This document shows positions 32,207-36,673 of a stretch of 36,673 nucleotides of DNA, in pieces (position 1 is the stretch's first letter; each line of letters opens with the position of its first letter). Below the pieces are notes generated by a model, which was given only the letters and a program-made list of their open reading frames with translations, was not told the DNA's origin and made no database searches. The position numbers were made by a program, and so were the translations under genes. The stretch is taken from the NCBI GenBank assembly GCA_028817275.1, contig JAPPPZ010000123.1:1-36673 (forward strand), written 5' to 3'. The stretch comes from Gammaproteobacteria bacterium. Lineage in GTDB: Bacteria; Pseudomonadota; Gammaproteobacteria; Arenicellales; Spongiicolonaceae.

Positions 32207-32866
32207 ATGCTCACCCCCGCCCAACTGAAAAAGCAAAACCTCACCATCACCCTGGTGCGCCATCCGCTGGTGCAGCACAAGTTAAGTCTGATGCGGCGGC
32301 GGGGGGAAAATTGCAGCGAGTTCCGGCGGCTGCTGCGGGAGATTTCGCTGCTGCTGTGCTACGAGGTGACGCGCGATTTGCCGCTGGCGCCGTGTGATAT
32401 TGAAACGCCGCTGGCGGCCATGCGGGCGCCCATGCTGTCGGGGAAGAAACTGTGCTTCGTTTCCATTCTGCGCGCCGGCAACGGGCTGCTGGACGGCATG
32501 CTGGATTTAATTCCCTCGGCGCGGGTGGGCCACATCGGTTTGTTCCGCGACCCCGAAACTTTGCAGGCGGTGGAATACTATTACAAACTGCCGAAAGACC
32601 CCGGCGCGCGGCTGCTGATTGTGGTGGACCCGATGCTGGCCACCGCCAACTCGGCGGTCGCCGCCGTGGCGCGGCTGAAGAAAGACGGCGCGCGGCGCAT
32701 CAAGTTTGTCTGCCTGCTGGCCGCGCCGGAAGGCGTACGCGCATTCAATGAAGCGCACCCCGATGTGGAACTTTTCGCCGCCGCCGTTGACCGGCAACTT
32801 AATGAGCACGGCTACATCGTCCCCGGCCTGGGCGACGCCGGCGACCGGATTTACGGCACGCGGTGA
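32207..32866 (+). CDS. upp: Uracil phosphoribosyltransferase
   Basis: A 219-aa salvage enzyme making UMP from uracil and PRPP. Matches along the full length: [75 protein letters not shown], the PRPP loop [16 protein letters not shown] and the end [12 protein letters not shown]. The usual PRPP loop is DPMLATGGS; here the two Gly are Ala-Asn. Some proteobacterial Upp proteins have GN at that place, so activity is still likely. I chose the ATG at 32207, the position where homology starts; the frame is open far upstream but crosses the divergent gene. Confidence 0.95.
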   Translation: MLTPAQLKKQNLTITLVRHPLVQHKLSLMRRRGENCSEFRRLLREISLLLCYEVTRDLPLAPCDIETPLAAMRAPMLSGKKLCFVSILRAGNGLLDGMLDLIPSARVGHIGLFRDPETLQAVEYYYKLPKDPGARLLIVVDPMLATANSAVAAVARLKKDGARRIKFVCLLAAPEGVRAFNEAHPDVELFAAAVDRQLNEHGYIVPGLGDAGDRIYGTR

Positions 32867-32869
32867 CGC

Positions 32870-33481
32870 TCACAGCATTTTTTTCAACTCGGCCCACACA
32901 ATTTCCATCAGCAGCGGCTGCGCCAGGGCGGTGGGGTGGATGCCGTCTTCCTGCATCATTCCCGGCGCCAGCGCGTCCTTTATGTTGAAAGCGGCAAGGG
33001 GCGTCTGGTATTGTTGCGCCAGGTCGCGGAAAATTTTTCCAAATGCCTCGGTATAGCGGCGGCCGTAGTTCGGCGTCAGCGAAACGCCCACCAGCAGCGG
33101 CGCGGCGCCGGCCTGCTGCGCGGTGCTGAGGATGGCACTGAGGTTGGCGCGGATGCGCTGCGGCGGAAAACCGCGCAGGCCGTCGTTGCCGCCCAACTCC
33201 ACCACCACGATGTCCGGGCGGTGGCGCTGGAGCAGCGCCGGCAGGCGGCGCAGGCCGCCGCCGCTGGTGTCGCCGGTGAGGCTGGCGTTGATGACGGCGT
33301 GGTCCCGGCCGGCGCCGGCCAGCCGTTTTCTCAGCAGCGCCACCCAGCCGCTGTCGCGCTCCATGCGGTACGCGGCGCTCAGGCTGTCGCCGAGCACCAG
33401 CACGGTCTTCGCCGCCGCCGGCGCGGCCGGCAGTGCAAAAAGCAGCAGCAGTAACAAACAACGCGGTTGGTAAAAACGCAT
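32870..33481 (-). CDS. tesA: Periplasmic GDSL-type acyl-CoA thioesterase/arylesterase (TesA-like)
   Basis: A 203-aa protein with a signal peptide (RCLLLLLLFALPAAPAAA, cleavage near residue 24) and the SGNH hydrolase blocks: GDSLSAAYRM with nucleophile S33, a Gly block in NASLTGDTSGGG, GGNDGLRG with the Asn, and DGIHPT near the C terminus with the Asp and His. This is the E. coli TesA (thioesterase I/protease I/lysophospholipase L1) arrangement. As in E. coli, it is divergent from ybbA. The ATG (33481-33479) shares 2 nt with the ybbA ATG; GAGG about 9 nt upstream, inside ybbA, could be its Shine-Dalgarno sequence. Confidence 0.94.
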   Translation of the reverse strand: MRFYQPRCLLLLLLFALPAAPAAAKTVLVLGDSLSAAYRMERDSGWVALLRKRLAGAGRDHAVINASLTGDTSGGGLRRLPALLQRHRPDIVVVELGGNDGLRGFPPQRIRANLSAILSTAQQAGAAPLLVGVSLTPNYGRRYTEAFGKIFRDLAQQYQTPLAAFNIKDALAPGMMQEDGIHPTALAQPLLMEIVWAELKKML

Positions 33482-34166
33482 GGCGCAAATCCTCAGTTGC
33501 AGCGGCCTCGGCAAAAGTGTGCGCACCGCCGAAGGCCGGCTGGATATTCTCAGCCAAATCTCCATCACCGTGGAGGCCGGCGCAAGTTTGGCCGTCACCG
33601 GCGTTTCCGGCTCCGGCAAGTCAACCCTGCTCGGCCTGCTCGCCGGCCTGGACACGCCCACCGAGGGTGAGGTTTTCCTGGCCGGCCGGCCGCTCCACCA
33701 ACTGGATGAAGAAGCCCGCGCGGCGGTACGTGCGCGTTATGTGGGGTTTGTGTTCCAGACTTTCCAGTTGCTGCCCGGCTTAAGCGCGCTGGAAAATGTC
33801 ATGCTGCCGCTGGAACTCGCCGCCGCCGACGGCGAGGGGTTAACCGCCGACCCGCGCAAACAGGCCGCCGACTACCTTGACAAAGTGGGCCTCACCCCGC
33901 GCCTGTCGCACCACCCGCGCCAACTTTCCGGCGGCGAGCAGCAGCGCGTGGCCATCGCCCGCGCTTTCGCCTCGCGCCCGCAAATTTTATTCGCCGACGA
34001 GCCCACCGGCAACCTCGACCGCGCCAGCGCCGGGCGCGTCGCCGACCTCCTGTTTCAACTCAACGCCGGCGAGGGCGCGACCTTGATTTTGGTCACCCAC
34101 GACGCCGCCCTGGCCGCCCGCTGCGACCGCAGCATCGCCCTGGCCGGCGGCCGGCTGCAATCATGA
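33480..34166 (+). CDS. ybbA: ABC transporter ATP-binding protein YbbA
   Basis: A 228-aa ATPase of the LolD/MacB-like class. Walker [10 protein letters not shown] (41-49), signature [14 protein letters not shown], Walker [13 protein letters not shown] and the H-loop LVTHD are complete. Partner of the FtsX-like permease that overlaps it by 4 nt. In E. coli ybbA-ybbP is next to tesA and has been linked to toxin or hydrophobic-compound export, but the substrate is not settled. The start at 33480 overlaps the divergent tesA start codon, so the promoter must lie within the tesA 5' coding region or leader. Confidence 0.94.
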   Translation: MAQILSCSGLGKSVRTAEGRLDILSQISITVEAGASLAVTGVSGSGKSTLLGLLAGLDTPTEGEVFLAGRPLHQLDEEARAAVRARYVGFVFQTFQLLPGLSALENVMLPLELAAADGEGLTADPRKQAADYLDKVGLTPRLSHHPRQLSGGEQQRVAIARAFASRPQILFADEPTGNLDRASAGRVADLLFQLNAGEGATLILVTHDAALAARCDRSIALAGGRLQS

Positions 34167-36610
34167 ACCTCACCGCCCGGCTGTTCTGGCGCGACCTGCG
34201 CAGCGGCCGCCTGCTGGTGCTGTTCCTGTCCATCGTCGTCGCCACCGCCACCGTCACCGGCATCAGCATCGGCGTCGCCAGATTCGCCGCCGCGCTGACC
34301 TCCGAATCCTCGGTACTGTTGGGCGCCGACATGCGCCTGCGCAGCGCCGCCGCCGTTCCCGAGGAATGGATGGCCGCCGCCGCCGGCCTGGGCCTCGCCA
34401 CCAGCCGCACCCTGCGCTTTCCCTCCATGCTGTTCGCCAATGACAACCTCGCCCTCGGCGCGGTCAAGGCGGCCGGCGACCGTTACCCGCTGCGCGGCGC
34501 CCTCGCCACCAGCGATACGCCGTTCACCGAGGGCGCCGTCACCGACTCCCTGCCGGCGCCCGGCGAAACCTGGCTGGACTCACGGTTGTTCGCGCTGCTC
34601 GGCGTGGGCATCGGCGACACCGTTGAGATTGGCGACGCCGCCTTCACCGTCACCAAAGTGCTCACCGCCGAGCCCGACCCCGGCGGCGGCATGGAGTTGC
34701 TGTCGCCGCGCGCGCTGATCCGCATCGTCGACGCTGAGCGCACCGGCGTCCTGAAACCCGGCTCACGGCTGCGCTGGTCCTACCTGGTCGCCGGCGACGC
34801 CGAGGCCCGCCGCCGCTGGCGCGCCATGCTCACGCCGCAACTGGGCGCCGGCCAGCGGCTGGACGAGGTCGGCAACATGCAGTCCACCGTCGGCGAGGCG
34901 CTGGCGCGGGTGGAAAGATTCCTGCTGCTGGCCGGCTCCCTCGCGGTTCTGCTCGCCGGCCTGGCCATCGCCGTCGCCGCGCGCCACTACACCGCCGCGC
35001 ACTACGACCAGGTGGCCATTCTTAAAACCCTCGGCGCCGGCATCCGCCGCATCCGCATTTTGTACCTGGCCGGTTTCGCCGTGCTGGTGGCCGCCGCCAT
35101 TGCCACCGGCTGGGGCGCCGGCTGGGGAGTGCAGGAAGCGGTGGTGGCGCTGTTCGCCGACAACATCCGCTTCACCCTGCCGGCGCCCGGGGCGCGGCCG
35201 TTCATCGCCGGGGCGGCGACCGCGCTGCTGGGCTTTTTCATTTTCGCCTGGCCGCCGCTGTGGCGGCTGGAGCGCGCCTCGCCGTTGCGCGTGCTGCGCC
35301 GTGATTTTCCGCCGGGCGGGCGGCGGCCGTGGCTTGAGCCGCTGCTCGGCGTGGCGGGCGCCGCCGCTTTAGTGTGGTGGTCGGCGGGCGATGCGTTGGT
35401 TGCGCTGAGCCTGGTGGGCATCGGCGGCGGCGTGGCCGGCGTCATCGGCGGCGGCGCTTTTGTCGCGCTGGGTTTTCGTTTTGCCGCCGGCAACGGCCGC
35501 TTGCGGCTGGCGCTGGCCAGTTTGCGCCGCGACCGGCTTTTGAACAGTGTGCACGCGCTGGTGTTCGGCGCCGCCATCATGCTGGTGCTGCTGCTGGCGG
35601 TGGTGCGCAGCGGGCTGGTGGCGCAGTGGCAGACGCAGTTGCCGCCCGACTCACACAACCACTTTCTGGTCAACATCAGCCCCGATGAGCGCGATGCCTT
35701 AACCGCGCGGCTGGACCGCCTTGGCCTGGCGCGCAGCGCGATGCGGCCGGTGGCGCGCGGGCGGCTGGTGGGCCACGACAAAACCGCCGGCCGCCGCGCC
35801 CAGGCCGAGCCGCTGCCGAGGTGGAACTTCATGCTGTCGTGGTCGGATGCCGCCGCGCCGCCCGGCGATGATGAGTTGACCGCCGGCCGGTGGTTTGCGC
35901 CGGGCGGCGGCGGCGTGTCGGTGGACGAAGAGTTCGCCGACGATCATGATGTCCGCATCGGCGACACCCTGCACTTTGACCTCGCCGGCGCAACCGTCAC
36001 CGCCGCCGTGCAGTCGCTGCGCAAAGTCAACTGGCAGCGCATCGCCCCCGGCTTCACCTTCGTGTTCGCGCCGGAAGTGCTGCGCGATGCGCCGCATGTG
36101 TTCATGACTTCGTTCCACCTGCCGGCGGCGCGCGGCGGCGAGTTGGTGCCGCTGATGCGCGACTTCCCGACGGTGTCGGTGCTGGAGGTGGAGCGCCTGC
36201 TCAGCCGGGTACGGGTGATACTGGACCGCGCCGGCACCGCGGTGGAATTAATGCTGGCCCTGGTGGCCGCCGCCGGGGCCTTGGTTTTGGTCGCCGGCAT
36301 CCGCTACTCCATGGCCGCCCGCCGCCGCCAGACCGCCCTGCTGCGCGCCCTCGGCGCCAGCCGCCGCCTGCTGCTCGGCGCGCTGGCGGTGGAGTTTGCG
36401 CTGCTCGGCCTGCTGGCCGGCGCCATCGCCGCCATCGGCGCCGAAGCCGCCGGCGCCGTCCTGCAAGTGCAAGTCTTTGATTTGGACTACCGCGCCTACC
36501 CGTGGCTGTGGCTGGCCGGGCCACTGCTGGGCACGGCGGTGGTCACCCTGCTCGGCCTGGCGGCAAGCCGCCGGGTGCTGGCGGTTTCGCCGCTGCGGGT
36601 TTTGTTGTGA
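34163..36610 (+). CDS. ybbP: FtsX-like ABC permease YbbP
   Basis: An 815-aa inner-membrane permease with the YbbP plan: an N-terminal TM helix (about residues 14-36), a large periplasmic domain, three TM helices around 250-350, more TMs from about 390 to 480, a second periplasmic domain, and a last group of three from about 690 to 810. The FtsX-type segments are recognisable in [15 protein letters not shown] and [15 protein letters not shown], the coupling helices that contact the ATPase. Start overlaps the ybbA stop (ATGA). No truncation; it stops at 36610, just before a hairpin. Confidence 0.93.
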   Translation: MNLTARLFWRDLRSGRLLVLFLSIVVATATVTGISIGVARFAAALTSESSVLLGADMRLRSAAAVPEEWMAAAAGLGLATSRTLRFPSMLFANDNLALGAVKAAGDRYPLRGALATSDTPFTEGAVTDSLPAPGETWLDSRLFALLGVGIGDTVEIGDAAFTVTKVLTAEPDPGGGMELLSPRALIRIVDAERTGVLKPGSRLRWSYLVAGDAEARRRWRAMLTPQLGAGQRLDEVGNMQSTVGEALARVERFLLLAGSLAVLLAGLAIAVAARHYTAAHYDQVAILKTLGAGIRRIRILYLAGFAVLVAAAIATGWGAGWGVQEAVVALFADNIRFTLPAPGARPFIAGAATALLGFFIFAWPPLWRLERASPLRVLRRDFPPGGRRPWLEPLLGVAGAAALVWWSAGDALVALSLVGIGGGVAGVIGGGAFVALGFRFAAGNGRLRLALASLRRDRLLNSVHALVFGAAIMLVLLLAVVRSGLVAQWQTQLPPDSHNHFLVNISPDERDALTARLDRLGLARSAMRPVARGRLVGHDKTAGRRAQAEPLPRWNFMLSWSDAAAPPGDDELTAGRWFAPGGGGVSVDEEFADDHDVRIGDTLHFDLAGATVTAAVQSLRKVNWQRIAPGFTFVFAPEVLRDAPHVFMTSFHLPAARGGELVPLMRDFPTVSVLEVERLLSRVRVILDRAGTAVELMLALVAAAGALVLVAGIRYSMAARRRQTALLRALGASRRLLLGALAVEFALLGLLAGAIAAIGAEAAGAVLQVQVFDLDYRAYPWLWLAGPLLGTAVVTLLGLAASRRVLAVSPLRVLL

Positions 36611-36615
36611 GTGGT

Positions 36616-36653
36616 GGCGGCGGGCGGCAGGCCTTACTTGACCGCCCGCCGCC
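36616..36653. terminator. GC-rich hairpin after ybbP
   Basis: A perfect 12-bp stem, GGCGGCGGGCGG (36616-36627) and CCGCCCGCCGCC (36642-36653), with a 14-nt loop, begins 6 nt after the ybbP stop. No T-run follows, so it may be a Rho-assisted or weak terminator. On the minus strand, sequence at 36662-36673 could be the end of another gene (…Arg-Phe-stop), but too little is present to call it. Confidence 0.5.
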
Positions 36654-36673
36654 GTTGACGGTTTAGAAGCGCA

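Noticed and set aside
36654-36673. 3' end of an outer-membrane protein on the minus strand (Arg-Phe-stop)
   Set aside because: Only about three codons are available, too few to support a gene call.

Overview
The window is a GC-rich, gene-dense chromosomal segment. It looks like it comes from an uncultured member of Pseudomonadota, most likely gammaproteobacterial. The clues are a long membrane FadE-type acyl-CoA dehydrogenase, a divergent tesA / ybbA-ybbP block, a divergent gmk / rph-rdgB block, sfsA, an Lrp-type regulator and a DUF6356 protein. No rRNA, tRNA, CRISPR array, transposase or phage gene was found. Taxonomy is inferred from gene content only.

Layout. (1) 33-2910, minus strand: a three-gene run of GMC oxidoreductase, Nudix hydrolase and class-I glutamine-amidotransferase-like hydrolase. 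(2) 2953-4306, minus strand: a visibly AT-richer islet with an orphan PD-(D/E)XK-like nuclease and a coupled NTF2-like protein, downstream of ilvD (4316-5998). (3) 6077-12204: a Gfo/Idh/MocA dehydrogenase, fadE, an SPL-type radical SAM protein on the opposite strand, and a long-chain acyl-CoA synthetase. FadE and the synthetase suggest fatty-acid activation and beta-oxidation. (4) 12362-14733: a NodI/NodJ-like ABC exporter and sfsA, preceded by a 21-bp tandem repeat.

(5) 14778-22950 is the most interesting region. Eight tightly coupled plus-strand genes encode a secreted acidic protein, a lipoprotein, a membrane-anchored repeat protein with a PEGA-like tail, a PEGA/FGE-fold protein, a small membrane protein, a MotA/TolQ/ExbB-type channel subunit, and two paralogous one-TM VWA proteins. 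Both VWA proteins carry an aspartate at the start of the TM in a MotB/ExbD-like position. I interpret the cluster as a proton-motive-force-driven envelope machine in which paired VWA proteins replace the usual MotB/ExbD/TolR partner.

(6) 22983-31736: DUF6356 and a divergent Lrp regulator with candidate operator repeats; a decayed 3' fragment of rdgB; a single-polypeptide restriction-modification enzyme; gmk diverging from rph-rdgB; and a GloA-like, Tat-exported small subunit and GMC oxidoreductase operon ending in a strong bidirectional terminator. (7) 31802-36610: an RHH regulator, upp, and tesA diverging from ybbA-ybbP with overlapping start codons.

A recurring promoter element, TGCTATAMT (extended -10), sits at several gene starts, often only 6-12 nt before the start codon. 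This points to frequent leaderless or nearly leaderless transcription. A second set of genes (24184, 29226, 29643, 30165, 32080) has clear Shine-Dalgarno sequences instead.
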